Below are positions 27,549-37,079 of a DNA stretch of 64,000 bases, piece after piece; position 1 is the stretch's first letter, and every line of letters starts with the position of its first letter. The notes beneath the pieces are model-generated. The model saw only the letters and a list, made by a program, of their open reading frames with translations, did no database searches and was not told the DNA's origin. Both the position numbers and the translations under genes were made by a program. The stretch is taken from the NCBI GenBank assembly GCA_938045295.1, contig CALINO010000008.1, positions 62,001 to 126,000 on the forward strand, read 5' to 3'. This stretch comes from an uncultured Arenicella sp. GTDB lineage: Bacteria > Pseudomonadota > Gammaproteobacteria > Arenicellales > Arenicellaceae.

Positions 27549-29444
27549 TTAATCCTTTTGGCGCTGCTTTCTTTTCTTTTTTGCGTAATCAGAGCTGGGC
27601 TTACCGCGAGAACCGCCCTTGTCTTTCTTAGAGTTGTAAGACTTCTTGCCCGGTTTACCAAATTTGGCCAATTTGTGAGCATTGCCGCCACTCTTATTGG
27701 CACCTTTATGTGAGCCGCCCTTGCCTCTATTTTCGCCGCCGCTTTTGCTCTGAGCCGGTTTCTCCTTATATATTTCAATATTCAAAGGCCGGTTAGCAAC
27801 ACGCGCACGGCGTAAAATAGCCATGACGTCTTTGGGCATATCAGCGGGCAAATCTACTGTCGAGTAGTCATCGCGAATTTCAATATCGCCAATGTACTTA
27901 CTTTCCAACTCAGCCTCGTTGGCAATGCAGCCCACAATACTGCCCGGTTTAACGCGGTGTCTGTGCCCCACATGCAATATGAAACGCGCCATTTCCACTT
28001 CAGGAAAGTCGTTTAACTGAACTGGTTTTAAATCCGGTGCGGGCTTCTCACTTCTTTTTTCAAAGCGTCGCTCATCTCGGTCTCTCGATTTTCCTGAACG
28101 CTCGTCAAACGACTCTTGTTTGATTGCTTTTTCATCCAGCAACAAACTGGTGCCACCTTGCGCTAAAAACGCACTGGCCGCGGCAATACTCTCTGAGCTA
28201 ACTTCGGTTTCCGCTTGCAGCTCAGTAATAATTTGAGAGAAAAAGTCTAAATTTTCATCAGCAATGGTTTGCATCACTTTATCTTTGAAGCGAGCCACTC
28301 TGTTTTGGTTAATGTCATCCACTGAAGGCAGATTCATTGGCTCAATGGGCTGTTTAGTCGCACGTTCAATGGAATGCAGCATGCGCTTTTCACGCGGTGA
28401 AATAAACAAAATGGCTTTGCCGCTGCGCCCTGCTCGGCCTGTTCGCCCAATACGGTGAATGTACGACTCGGTGTCGTGTGGCACGTCGTAGTTAATCACG
28501 TGACTGATTCTTTCCACGTCTAAACCACGCGCCACAACGTCAGTGGCGACCAAAATATCGAGTTTGTTGCGTCGCAAGCGATCCACCACTTTCTCGCGAT
28601 TAGCTTGCGGCACATCGCCATTCAATGCCTCTGAACGAAAGCCTCTGGCAGAAAGCCGATCGGCCAGTTCTATGGTGGCATTTTTGGTGCGCACGAACAC
28701 AATGATGCCGTCCGATTCTTCACTTTCGAGTATTCGAGTAATGGCGTCTAATTTATTCGTGCCGCGAACCACCCAATAGCGCTGTTCGATATTAGCCGCA
28801 GTCGCGGTCTTACTGGCAATTTTGATATGTACGGGGTCGACTAAATGGCGATCCGCCACCTTTTTAACTTCACGCGGCATGGTGGCAGAAAACAGAGCCA
28901 CTTGGCGCTCTTCCGGTGCGTGCTCTAACACCCACTTAACATCATCAATGAAGCCCATTCTAAGCATTTCATCGGCTTCATCTAAAACAATCGACTGCAA
29001 CGCATCAAGCGAGAGCGTGCCACGACGCATATGATCCATCACACGCCCGGGAGTGCCTACGACTACTTGCGCGCCACGGCGTAATTGCTTGAGTTGAATG
29101 GTGTACGATTGGCCGCCATATATGGGTAATATATTCAGCCCTTTAATATGCTTGGCGTACGACTGACAAGCTTCAGCCACTTGGATTGCCAACTCACGCG
29201 TAGGAGCTAATATCAACAATTGCGTGACTGTTTTTTTCGGGTCCACTTTACTCAACAGCGGTAAGGCAAATGCGGCGGTTTTTCCGGTGCCGGTTTGCGC
29301 TTGGCCGAGTAAATCTTTGCCCTCTAATAAAACCGGGATGCTTTTCTCTTGAATCGGCGATGGCTGCTCATAACCTAAGTCCTGAATTGCACGTAAAACG
29401 GCCTCAGGTAACCCAAGTTCATTGAATAAAATAGTGTCCGACAT
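27549..29444 (-). CDS. deaD: DEAD-box ATP-dependent RNA helicase, DeaD/CsdA type
   Basis: A 631-residue helicase. Motifs in order: Q motif (YEQPSPIQEKSIP), motif I AQTGTGKTAAF, Ia PTRELA, DEAD in VLDEADEMLRMGF, SAT, and VI HRIGRTGRAGR. After the two RecA domains comes a DbpA-type RNA-binding domain (about 480-560, ending DLPADMPKDVM) and a Lys/Gly-rich basic tail, as in CsdA. It acts in ribosome assembly and cold adaptation in relatives. I start at MSDTILF (29444) because GGAG lies five bases before it; the longer frame adds 14 residues. Confidence 0.93.
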   Translation of the reverse strand: MSDTILFNELGLPEAVLRAIQDLGYEQPSPIQEKSIPVLLEGKDLLGQAQTGTGKTAAFALPLLSKVDPKKTVTQLLILAPTRELAIQVAEACQSYAKHIKGLNILPIYGGQSYTIQLKQLRRGAQVVVGTPGRVMDHMRRGTLSLDALQSIVLDEADEMLRMGFIDDVKWVLEHAPEERQVALFSATMPREVKKVADRHLVDPVHIKIASKTATAANIEQRYWVVRGTNKLDAITRILESEESDGIIVFVRTKNATIELADRLSARGFRSEALNGDVPQANREKVVDRLRRNKLDILVATDVVARGLDVERISHVINYDVPHDTESYIHRIGRTGRAGRSGKAILFISPREKRMLHSIERATKQPIEPMNLPSVDDINQNRVARFKDKVMQTIADENLDFFSQIITELQAETEVSSESIAAASAFLAQGGTSLLLDEKAIKQESFDERSGKSRDRDERRFEKRSEKPAPDLKPVQLNDFPEVEMARFILHVGHRHRVKPGSIVGCIANEAELESKYIGDIEIRDDYSTVDLPADMPKDVMAILRRARVANRPLNIEIYKEKPAQSKSGGENRGKGGSHKGANKSGGNAHKLAKFGKPGKKSYNSKKDKGGSRGKPSSDYAKKKRKQRQKD

Positions 29445-29631
29445 AAGGGCTCCAAGAGTAAACAGGCAAATAGGAACCCTATTCACATAATAAAATTAGG
29501 CCGCGAAGTGAATTAAGGGGGCTGCGACCATAAGGCTGCGCGAGTATACAGGCTTGTGAGCTAAGCTTGTATAATAAAAAACGAATATCGTGATTATTGA
29601 ATCAACTGGACTAAAAAGCGACGTTTGAAGC

Positions 29632-29955
29632 TCATTTAAAGGGCTTTTCTGGCCGACTGCAACGAATAAGCAGTGCGTTTGTGGTGGCCTCATTACGCAA
29701 ATAAGCAATTTTGTGATATTCAGGGCTAGTAGCGAAGCGCTTAAAAGCGTGCCAATCTGGGTATTCGGCAAAAAACACCAAATCAGCATCGAACTCTCCA
29801 ATGAGCGCTCTTTGTGGAACAAAGCTTTTCAGTTTTCGCCCGTCCACAGACTCAAGAATGGGCGTCATTAATTTCAAATACTCTCGATAGCGTTTTTCAC
29901 CATCTTCCGGGTTAAACCAAACCGCGTTTAACATATACACACGCTTGTCGTTCAT
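29632..29955 (-). CDS. DUF1330-family protein
   Basis: A 107-residue protein of the dimeric alpha/beta-barrel (ferredoxin-like) type. YMLNAVWFNPEDGEKRYREY and LVFFAEYPDWHAFKRFATSP, with residues Y..A..LR near the C-terminus, are typical of DUF1330. The function of the family is unknown. The ATG at 29955 has GAGG eight bases upstream and is preferred to the GTG one codon earlier. Confidence 0.85.
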   Translation of the reverse strand: MNDKRVYMLNAVWFNPEDGEKRYREYLKLMTPILESVDGRKLKSFVPQRALIGEFDADLVFFAEYPDWHAFKRFATSPEYHKIAYLRNEATTNALLIRCSRPEKPFK

Positions 29956-29958
29956 CAC

Positions 29959-30336
29959 GAAAACCTCATTACATCACTAGCAATATTATGTCTTTACTAC
30001 TGTTAACTCCCTCCTAAGCAATAGCTCTTTACTTCAAGCACAACCATTTTTAGCGATTAAAAGTGTTGACGCCCGCACAGCAGGTTATAAAACTAAATTC
30101 AGCCATCAGCAAGAAATCAATTTTTGTCAATCAATCTCACATTTTTTGACACTGTGTCCAGATTGAAGACCCCGTATTTCGCTGCATTTTTGGCAATAGC
30201 GTAAGCCACTGCCACCTCATGCAATTTATGTCACAATGCCAATCCACAACCATTGAGCATTAACAACGCCCCTATTGGCTTTAGTGTTCAGTGGTAGGCT
30301 AACCAACCCCCATCAAAAAACTCAATAATTGGTCAT
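29959..30336. other. 378-base divergent intergenic region
   Basis: It separates the DUF1330 gene (minus) and the phosphoribosyltransferase gene (plus) and should hold both promoters. GACAC-T-GTGTC at 30148-30158 is a short palindrome that could be a TetR-type operator. I see no gene or RNA. Confidence 0.45.
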
Positions 30337-30894
30337 ATGAGCAGTAACATCAAAAAACACTTTATTAGCGCCAATGAATTATTGGTTGATTCGTTTAAAC
30401 TTGGGAAAAAAGTCTACGACAGCGGTTATCGGCCAGACTTTATTATCGGCGTGTGGCGTGGCGGCGCCCCGGTGGGTATTGCCATTCAAGAGTTCTTTGA
30501 ATATCGACATACCCCCACCGACCATATAGCAATACGCACATCGTCTTACTACGGCATTAACAAGCAAGATAAGAACGTGCGTGTTCATGGGCTGGATTAC
30601 ATTATAGAAAACGTCAATGCGCACGACCAAGTGCTATTAGTCGATGATGTGTTCGACTCTGGCCGAAGCATTAAGGCTATTTTTGAAAACATGCGACTCA
30701 GAACGCGCCGCAATATGCCTGAAAGCATGAAAATTGCATGCCCTTGGTACAAACCTGCACGCAACCAAACCGAATACACTCCGGACTTTTATATTCATGA
30801 AACAGACGATTGGCTGGTATTTCCGCACGAACTCTCAGAGCTTGATAGCGATGAAATCAAGCAACACAAACCTGAAATTGCCTCAATTCTATAG
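30337..30894 (+). CDS. phosphoribosyltransferase, hypoxanthine/xanthine-type
   Basis: A 185-residue type I PRTase. The PRPP-binding signature is LLVDDVFDSGRSI at about residues 101-113, and IIGVWRGGAPVGIAIQEFF (about 36-54) is the upstream PPi loop. It resembles the Hpt/Gpt-like salvage enzymes that act on hypoxanthine, xanthine or guanine, and also the small PRTase found widely in marine gammaproteobacteria. The base specificity cannot be read from sequence. Monocistronic. Confidence 0.88.
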   Translation: MSSNIKKHFISANELLVDSFKLGKKVYDSGYRPDFIIGVWRGGAPVGIAIQEFFEYRHTPTDHIAIRTSSYYGINKQDKNVRVHGLDYIIENVNAHDQVLLVDDVFDSGRSIKAIFENMRLRTRRNMPESMKIACPWYKPARNQTEYTPDFYIHETDDWLVFPHELSELDSDEIKQHKPEIASIL

Positions 30895-31016
30895 CCTGAA
30901 GACATTATGCCTATTGGTTTTTGACTGCTTACTTCTTCAGTAACGATGCCACGTTAGTACAACCACCACGAGTACAACCACCACAGCAGCCAGTGCAATG
31001 AAGACGTGAGACAACA

Positions 31017-31055
31017 AGGAAGGTTGAGTAGCGTTTCTAACCACTCAACCTTCCT
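31017..31055. terminator. 13-bp hairpin between convergent genes
   Basis: AGGAAGGTTGAGT (31017-31029) and its exact reverse complement (31043-31055) enclose a 13-base loop. It sits between the converging phosphoribosyltransferase and BLUF genes. There is no T run, so termination would be weak or factor-assisted. Just before it, around 30955-30984, AGTACAACCACCAC is repeated in tandem. Confidence 0.5.
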
Positions 31056-31124
31056 CATCATACGAGTCAATAATACATACTGACTCGCCGGCCCCCTTGG
31101 CCTACCCAATTTTGAACGCAGTAT

Positions 31125-31886
31125 TTACCTTGCCGGCTTAACCTCATTACTCATCATGCCTTTCATACGATTTAGTAACGTCGGGCTGCTTGCTAATTTA
31201 GATTTACTCTCAATCACTACTTTCTTACTTTTCTCAACCATGGAATCGTTCTGACAAATGGTCAGACAACCCACTTTTCTCAATTCGTGCAAACCCCGCT
31301 TTAATTCAGCTTCGCTTTGGTAAATGTTACTGCTCACCAGCTCAGCATAAAGCGTGGGCTTATGCAATAATCGAGCGCACAAGCTTAATAGGTCGGGGCC
31401 AATAGTTTGAGTATTAAAATCTGGCCAATGCGTCACTTTGTACATGACCGGCACTGCTTTAGTTTTAACCGTGCGTGACGCCGCTTGGCGAATCGCTTTT
31501 GGTGTTAGCGGATAAAATAAATCGAACAACTCTTTCACCGTATTTGAGTGCCTTGAGAGTTGCGAACCCACGTCTTTCATCAGTGAAGAAAACTCACTGT
31601 CTTTTGAAAGCTGAGGTGACAAGTTCATTGCGCCGGAAAAGTAGTGACGATCTGATACCACATCCAAAATTGTTTGTGCGTCTGCGTGGCGAGTGTCGGA
31701 TTTTAGAACGTCAATCAACTCGTCCATCTGCGCTGATTCGCCCTCTATGGCTTGAAGATAATAGCCTCGATTGTAAGTGATTACGCCGGTAACGCCTCGA
31801 GCTTCATTATTCTTTCTCGACACATTTAAAATGTCCGGTAAACGGTGCACTTCCACCGCTTTACTGATGTATAGATATAATCGCAT
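31125..31886 (-). CDS. BLUF-domain blue-light sensor with unknown C-terminal region
   Basis: N-terminal BLUF domain (about 1-95): the flavin-contacting Tyr6 in LYLYISKA, Asn27 in RKNNEARGVTGVITY and Gln45 in YLQAIEGE are the residues that define the photocycle. The usual WxM near strand 5 is replaced by HYFSGAMNLS, so tryptophan is absent. The remaining 150 residues match no output domain I recognise and have no membrane segment; a helical region with LHELRKVGCLTICQN may be winged-helix-like. The start follows a run of seven G. Confidence 0.88.
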   Translation of the reverse strand: MRLYLYISKAVEVHRLPDILNVSRKNNEARGVTGVITYNRGYYLQAIEGESAQMDELIDVLKSDTRHADAQTILDVVSDRHYFSGAMNLSPQLSKDSEFSSLMKDVGSQLSRHSNTVKELFDLFYPLTPKAIRQAASRTVKTKAVPVMYKVTHWPDFNTQTIGPDLLSLCARLLHKPTLYAELVSSNIYQSEAELKRGLHELRKVGCLTICQNDSMVEKSKKVVIESKSKLASSPTLLNRMKGMMSNEVKPAR

Positions 31887-32256
31887 AGGTTCCCCCCCAG
31901 GTCTTAACGATTCAAATTGTACACGCCTTGTGTAATACAGCTCAGTAGAGCACGAGCAGCAATGAAGACAACACTGTTATAGATCAGCGAATGTGAATTA
32001 TCAGCCAATAAAACGTGATATCCAATAACACTAGGCTAGCTTAAACAAGAGTATGGAAATGCGCTAAACGTTCAACCAAACAAACCATGTAATGACGTTT
32101 GCACAATTTACTTCCCCCGCATTTAAATTAGCACAAAAGAAAATATTATTTCAACACCAGACTATCAGTTAACATTAATTTACAATCTTCACATTTGTGT
32201 AAGCCAATAATTTTAAAGGTATTTAACTCACACTGAGCACCTAAAACGGGAATTCC
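31887..32256. other. 370-base intergenic region
   Basis: Upstream of the BLUF gene and downstream of the S4 gene, both on the minus strand. It is AT-rich and should hold the BLUF promoter. I see no gene, hairpin or repeat worth naming. Confidence 0.4.
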
Positions 32257-32478
32257 CTACTCCGTTTCAAGCACCAAACAATAGTGTTCAGCATTAAACT
32301 CAAAGGTATCACCACTCATCATTTTACGGCGCTTTCGCATTTCAAGCGCACCGTTGACGTTCACCAAACCTTCATCAATGACCATCTTGGCTTCGCCGCC
32401 TGAGGCCACTAAGGCTTCAAACTTGAGCAGTTTATACAGCTCTACCGGCTCTCGGTTAATAAATATTTTGTTCATCAT
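32257..32478 (-). CDS. small S4-domain RNA-binding protein, YbcJ-like
   Basis: A 73-residue protein consisting almost entirely of one S4 fold: EPVELYKLLKFEALVASGGE, AKMVIDEGLVNVNGALEMRK, then RRKMMSGDTFEF. This pattern matches E. coli YbcJ and its relatives, thought to bind structured RNA. Two adjacent ATGs (32478 and 32475) are equally possible. It is 72 bases downstream of the NDH-2 gene on the same strand. Confidence 0.9.
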   Translation of the reverse strand: MMNKIFINREPVELYKLLKFEALVASGGEAKMVIDEGLVNVNGALEMRKRRKMMSGDTFEFNAEHYCLVLETE

Positions 32479-32550
32479 GAGAGTGTATCAAATTCGAACT
32501 GGGCCACCAATTGGCAAAGCAACCCAGCTCTTGGTTTGTTACCTTAAAGG

Positions 32551-33900
32551 CTAATGCAGCTTAATTTTAGGGCGAATGATTTTAGAAATTCGACTTAGCA
32601 GAATCACAAACGGCCCTTTCACATAACCATGAATGGCAAGCTGATGCATTCGATACAAAGACAAATACATAATTCGGGCAATTTTACCTTCGATAAACAT
32701 GGAACCTTTCATTAAGTTCCCCATTAAGCTGCCGACTGTTGAAAAACGTGCCAAGTTAACCAACGAGCCATAATCGGTATAGCTGAACTCCACCAGTTCT
32801 TTACCAACGAACTCATTAACAATATTTTTAGCCACCGTTGATGCCATTTGGTGAGCCGATTGCGCGCGCGGCGGCACCTTTTCACCATTTTCCATTTCAA
32901 CATGGCAACAATCACCAATGGCGTAAATGGATTCATCGCTCACAGACTTGAGTGTTCGGTGGCATTCCACTTGGTTAATACGGTTAACCGAAAGCCCCAC
33001 TTGAGCTAACCACGACTCGGCTTTTACACCCGCAGCCCACACCATCAAATCGGCCTCAATCAATTCATTGTCAGCAGTAATAAACCCGTCACTGTTAGCC
33101 TCAGTAATGCGGGTATCCGTTCTAACACGTACTCCGAGCTTTTCTAATTCAGCCGTGGCTGATTCAGAAATTCGCTCAGGTAATGCCGGCAAAATTCTAG
33201 GCCCAGCCTCAATCAGGTCAATTGTAAGCCCCGCGCTTGGAGTGGGCTTATCATCATAGACACTGACCACATCAACCACGTGATTCAATTCAGCCGACAG
33301 TTCCACACCGGTAGCGCCGGCACCCACAATGGCTAATTTAATTTGACTGTCTTCAGTCGACGAAGCTTTCTTTAAAAATGTGTTCAATAATTTTTGCTGA
33401 AAACGCTGAGCTTGAATTTTTGAATCAAGCAATGAACAGTGCTCTTGTATTCCCGGGGTGCCAAAATCATTGCTCACACTACCAATAGCCAGCACCAAGG
33501 TGTCGTAACTTAGCTGCCGTTCTTGTACAACCACATTCTCTTCTTCATCAAGAATTGGTGCTAAGGTCAGAGTTTTAGAGTCACGATTTAAGTGGGTTAG
33601 ACAACCCAACTGAAATTGATAATGGTGCCTCTTAGCGTGCGCGCGATACACCACACCGTCAATCTCTGTATCCAAAGACCCTGTCGCCACCTCATGCAGC
33701 AAAGGCTTCCAGATATGAACGCGGTGTTTATCGATAAGGGTAATTGTGGCTTTTTTCTTCTTACCCAGCTTTCCACCAAGTTTGGTTGCTAATTCCAGGC
33801 CGCCTGCGCCGCCGCCCACAATAACAATGTGTGGAATTTCATTGGTGTGCGGAATTACATTGGATGGAGTTTGATCACTCACTTCATTCGTAGTTTGCAT
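32551..33900 (-). CDS. ndh: type II NADH:quinone oxidoreductase
   Basis: Membrane-peripheral flavoprotein that passes electrons from NADH to quinone without pumping protons. The 449 residues have an FAD motif HIVIVGGGAGGLELATKLG (about 24-42), KPLLHEVATGSLD (the conserved quinone-site stretch of NDH-2), an NADH motif AIVGAGATGVELSAEL near 185, AIGDC, and PPRAQSAHQMA. The C-terminus (GYVKGPFVILLSRISKIIRP) is the amphipathic segment that anchors NDH-2 to the membrane. It is followed by the S4 gene on the same strand. Confidence 0.95.
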   Translation of the reverse strand: MQTTNEVSDQTPSNVIPHTNEIPHIVIVGGGAGGLELATKLGGKLGKKKKATITLIDKHRVHIWKPLLHEVATGSLDTEIDGVVYRAHAKRHHYQFQLGCLTHLNRDSKTLTLAPILDEEENVVVQERQLSYDTLVLAIGSVSNDFGTPGIQEHCSLLDSKIQAQRFQQKLLNTFLKKASSTEDSQIKLAIVGAGATGVELSAELNHVVDVVSVYDDKPTPSAGLTIDLIEAGPRILPALPERISESATAELEKLGVRVRTDTRITEANSDGFITADNELIEADLMVWAAGVKAESWLAQVGLSVNRINQVECHRTLKSVSDESIYAIGDCCHVEMENGEKVPPRAQSAHQMASTVAKNIVNEFVGKELVEFSYTDYGSLVNLARFSTVGSLMGNLMKGSMFIEGKIARIMYLSLYRMHQLAIHGYVKGPFVILLSRISKIIRPKIKLH

Positions 33901-34171
33901 TTCGATTTCCTAAAAGTTGTTTCAGATCAAGGCTCCATGTTCAATAAACATTGACCTCAAACAACCACCATATCCAACAGCCATCTCAAACAATTTCATG
34001 CCTTAACCGAGAAGACTAATCAAGCAGCGCGCGCACACTCGAGCTTGAGTATAACGATCACTACAGCACAGTGGAAATGACTTTTTCTTATTATTCATAT
34101 AACACCGGTTAACCGAACAAAGAAGCGTTCAAAGTACTTGTTTACTGCGCATTTCACTTTAAACTACCCGC

Positions 34172-36100
34172 ATGATTCAGTTTGAAAACTTAAGCATTCG
34201 GCGCGGCGAAACTTTATTGTTTGATAAAGCCAGCTTTCAAATTCACCCAGGGCAAAAAGTAGGCCTTACTGGTGCAAATGGCTGCGGCAAATCAAGCTTA
34301 TTCGCCATGCTGCGCAATGAGCTGGTTATTGATAAAGGCGACGTGAAAGTGCCACACGATTGGGTAATGGCACACGTGGCGCAAGAAGCCCCTGCAAACA
34401 CTCGGCCAGCCATTGAGCATGTACTTGATGGCGATGCGGAGTGGCGTGAACTAGAACAAAAAGTGGACGATGCCGAGCACCCCAATTTTTTGAAGCACCA
34501 AACTCGCTACGAAGAAATAGACGGCTATTCTGCACGCAGCCGAGCAGCGCAATTACTCAGTGGCTTGGGGTTTAAAAGCGAAGACATAGACAAACCTGCC
34601 AAAGAGTTTTCTGGCGGCTGGCGTGTGCGCCTTAATGTGGCCAAAGCCCTTATGTGCCGATCAGACCTGTTACTGCTGGACGAACCCACCAACCATTTAG
34701 ATTTAGACGCGGTGTTGTGGCTAGAACGCTGGCTGAGAAACTACTCAGGCACCTTGATTCTTATTGCCCATGATCGAGACTTTTTAGATACCTTAACCAC
34801 ACACACACTGCATATTGAGAATCACAAAGCTCAACTGTACAAAGGCAATTATTCGGCGTTTGAAAAAATTCGCGCCGAGCAATTATCAAACCAGCAATCG
34901 GCCTATGAAAAGCAGCAACGTGAAATTGCTCACATGCAAGAGTTTGTCACTCGCTTTCGCGCTAAAGCCACCAAGGCCACACAAGCTCAAAGCCGTTTAA
35001 AAGCACTGGAAAAAATGGAGCGCATTGCCCCTGCCCACGTTGATACGCCGTTTGACTTTGTGATTCCAACGCCTGAAAAGAACCCCAGCCCATTATTGAG
35101 CCTGCACGACGCCAGCGTCGGTTATGCTGGTAACACCATTGTGGAGGGCGTTGAGTTTGCCATGTCTCCCGGAGACCGAGTTGGGCTGATTGGCCCTAAT
35201 GGCGCGGGCAAGTCCACCGTTATAAAAATGCTGGCCGGAGAATTGAAGCTCTCTGCCGGTAACTACCACCGTTCAAAAGAAATCAACATAGGGTATTTTG
35301 CTCAACATCAAATCGAGAAGCTGCAAATGGACCATACGCCGATGGAGCATATGCGTATTCTCGATGGCGACTGCAATAACGGGCTGGCCACTGAAAACCA
35401 GTTACGCCGCTATTTAGGCAGCTTCGGTTTTACTGGCAACAAAGCCACCAGCAAAGTGGCGCCGTTTTCCGGTGGCGAGAAGTCACGCCTTGCCTTAGCG
35501 CTGTTATGCTATCAACGCCCCAATATCTTGCTGTTAGACGAACCCACCAACCACTTAGATTTAGAAATGCGGCAAGCGTTGGCGGTGGCATTGCAAGACT
35601 ATTCCGGCGCCGTAGTTTTGGTGTCGCATGACCGCCACCTTTTGAAGATAAACTCCGACAAGCTCATTTTGGTGGCCAATGGCCGAGCCACAGAATTTAA
35701 AGGCAGCGTTGATGACTACCCGAAATGGTTGGCCGAGCACAACCGTGGCGGCGGCAGCACGGAAAACAATACCGAGCAGGCAAGTGAAAAGCCTAAAAAT
35801 ACCGCCAGTGCTAAAAAGGAACAAAAACGCCTCGAAGCCGAACAACGCAAACAACTGCAACCATTAAGCAGCCGCATTAAACGAAGCGAACGCGTAATGG
35901 AAAAACTGAGTGATCAAAAGTCAGACATCGAAACCCAACTGGCTGACCCAGACATTTACAACGAAGAAAACAAAGAAAAACTTAAACAACTATTAGCCGA
36001 TCAAGCGTACATGCAAAAAGAATGGGATGACGCAGAAATGGAATGGCTTGAGGCCAGCGAACAACACGAAGAGCTTTCAAGGCAGCTCAAAAGTAACTAA
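34172..36100 (+). CDS. yheS: ABC-F family ATPase, YheS type
   Basis: A 642-residue soluble ABC-F protein with two ATPase domains and no membrane segment. Domain 1 has Walker A GANGCGKSS, signature FSGGWRVRLNVAKAL and LLLDEPTNHLDLDAV. The P-site linker follows (about 240-310), then domain 2 with GPNGAGKST, PFSGGEKSRLALALL and LLLDEPTNHLDLEM. The C-terminal coiled coil (about 545-640, rich in K, E, Q) is typical of YheS. ABC-F factors act on ribosomes with stalled peptides; YheS in E. coli resolves some arrests. No antibiotic-resistance role is implied. Confidence 0.95.
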   Translation: MIQFENLSIRRGETLLFDKASFQIHPGQKVGLTGANGCGKSSLFAMLRNELVIDKGDVKVPHDWVMAHVAQEAPANTRPAIEHVLDGDAEWRELEQKVDDAEHPNFLKHQTRYEEIDGYSARSRAAQLLSGLGFKSEDIDKPAKEFSGGWRVRLNVAKALMCRSDLLLLDEPTNHLDLDAVLWLERWLRNYSGTLILIAHDRDFLDTLTTHTLHIENHKAQLYKGNYSAFEKIRAEQLSNQQSAYEKQQREIAHMQEFVTRFRAKATKATQAQSRLKALEKMERIAPAHVDTPFDFVIPTPEKNPSPLLSLHDASVGYAGNTIVEGVEFAMSPGDRVGLIGPNGAGKSTVIKMLAGELKLSAGNYHRSKEINIGYFAQHQIEKLQMDHTPMEHMRILDGDCNNGLATENQLRRYLGSFGFTGNKATSKVAPFSGGEKSRLALALLCYQRPNILLLDEPTNHLDLEMRQALAVALQDYSGAVVLVSHDRHLLKINSDKLILVANGRATEFKGSVDDYPKWLAEHNRGGGSTENNTEQASEKPKNTASAKKEQKRLEAEQRKQLQPLSSRIKRSERVMEKLSDQKSDIETQLADPDIYNEENKEKLKQLLADQAYMQKEWDDAEMEWLEASEQHEELSRQLKSN

Positions 36101-36152
36101 AATTACTTCGCCTATAATCCCCCCGAAATGTAAATACGGCCTTCATAAACAC

Positions 36153-37079
36153 TCATTTTTTGCTAAATATTCCATACTTAACGATCATTGAATCCAAATA
36201 ATCAGTGTTTTCTGCAGGGTGCCTTAAAGTTTCAACTTTTGCTCCTTTAGAGGCAGAAATAGCGGCTATTCGCCCTTGTTTATTGAAGGTGAACCCTGGG
36301 TTATATAAGGACGCTATCGGGTCTTCATAAGCTTCTCGCGGAGAAATAATTTCCCACCCATTATTTCGAATCAGGTTTACAAGGTCGTCAATGAACAATG
36401 CGGCTATTTCATTTTCATGCAAAAGTAAAATATGCTTTGGAGATCTCCCCAAATGTTCTATAGCCATGCGATCATAAAACTCAATGGCGCTCCAAAGTAC
36501 ATCTAAATATAATTTTTTTAACTTTTCGAAGTCTATATTTAAATCATTGTTTGATGCCTCTATAAGTTTACTATTCAAATACCAGTCATAATTATCTACA
36601 GTTACATATCCAATTTTATAATCAAGTTCATTTAACCCTTTTTGAATGATAGCTCGATCCGAGCTATTTTCACCATAATGAAGAAAAGGGAATCTATGCA
36701 GTTTTTCTTGATTGTCGAGTTCTGACATCAATAAGTGCGATTTGTAGAAATCTAATAGATATTCGTTAGGCTCTACTTTATTGGCTGACCTATGAGAATG
36801 GCTATGATTGCCAAGGGAAAATCCGGCATCTGTATATTTATGAAGCCTTCGCACCGACGCGTCATCTTTTATATTTGATGTTGTAACATAGAATATCGCT
36901 GAATTTACATTAGAGCTCTTAAGCGCCTTAATTAGTAAATCTGTTTTTTCTTCTGAAGTCATGAGTCCGCCACTACCTAAGGGCGCATCATCAAATGAGA
37001 GAGCGATTTGGCCTGCGCCAGACTCTCGGCTGTATAGAGTTGAGGTTATTATCGTAAACAGTATTATGATTTTAATCAT
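36153..37079 (-). CDS. secreted polysaccharide deacetylase, CE4 family
   Basis: A 308-residue protein with a short signal peptide (about 1-22). CE4 motif 1 is ALSFDDAPLG (Asp30, Asp31), and motif 2 is LGNHSHSHRS with the metal ligands His92 and His96. The later motifs are loose (HRFPFLHYGE, then LLLHENE with a histidine), so the enzyme is a divergent CE4. The substrate is unknown; chitin or xylan oligomers or peptidoglycan are possibilities. The coding sequence is visibly more AT-rich than its neighbours, suggesting transfer. It is 464 bases downstream of the TonB receptor on the same strand. Confidence 0.85.
   Translation of the reverse strand: MIKIIILFTIITSTLYSRESGAGQIALSFDDAPLGSGGLMTSEEKTDLLIKALKSSNVNSAIFYVTTSNIKDDASVRRLHKYTDAGFSLGNHSHSHRSANKVEPNEYLLDFYKSHLLMSELDNQEKLHRFPFLHYGENSSDRAIIQKGLNELDYKIGYVTVDNYDWYLNSKLIEASNNDLNIDFEKLKKLYLDVLWSAIEFYDRMAIEHLGRSPKHILLLHENEIAALFIDDLVNLIRNNGWEIISPREAYEDPIASLYNPGFTFNKQGRIAAISASKGAKVETLRHPAENTDYLDSMIVKYGIFSKK

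Noticed and set aside
29496..29822. 108-codon minus-strand frame overlapping the DUF1330 gene
   Set aside because: It is an alternative frame of the DUF1330 gene extended into the spacer; the DUF1330 frame carries clear family motifs.
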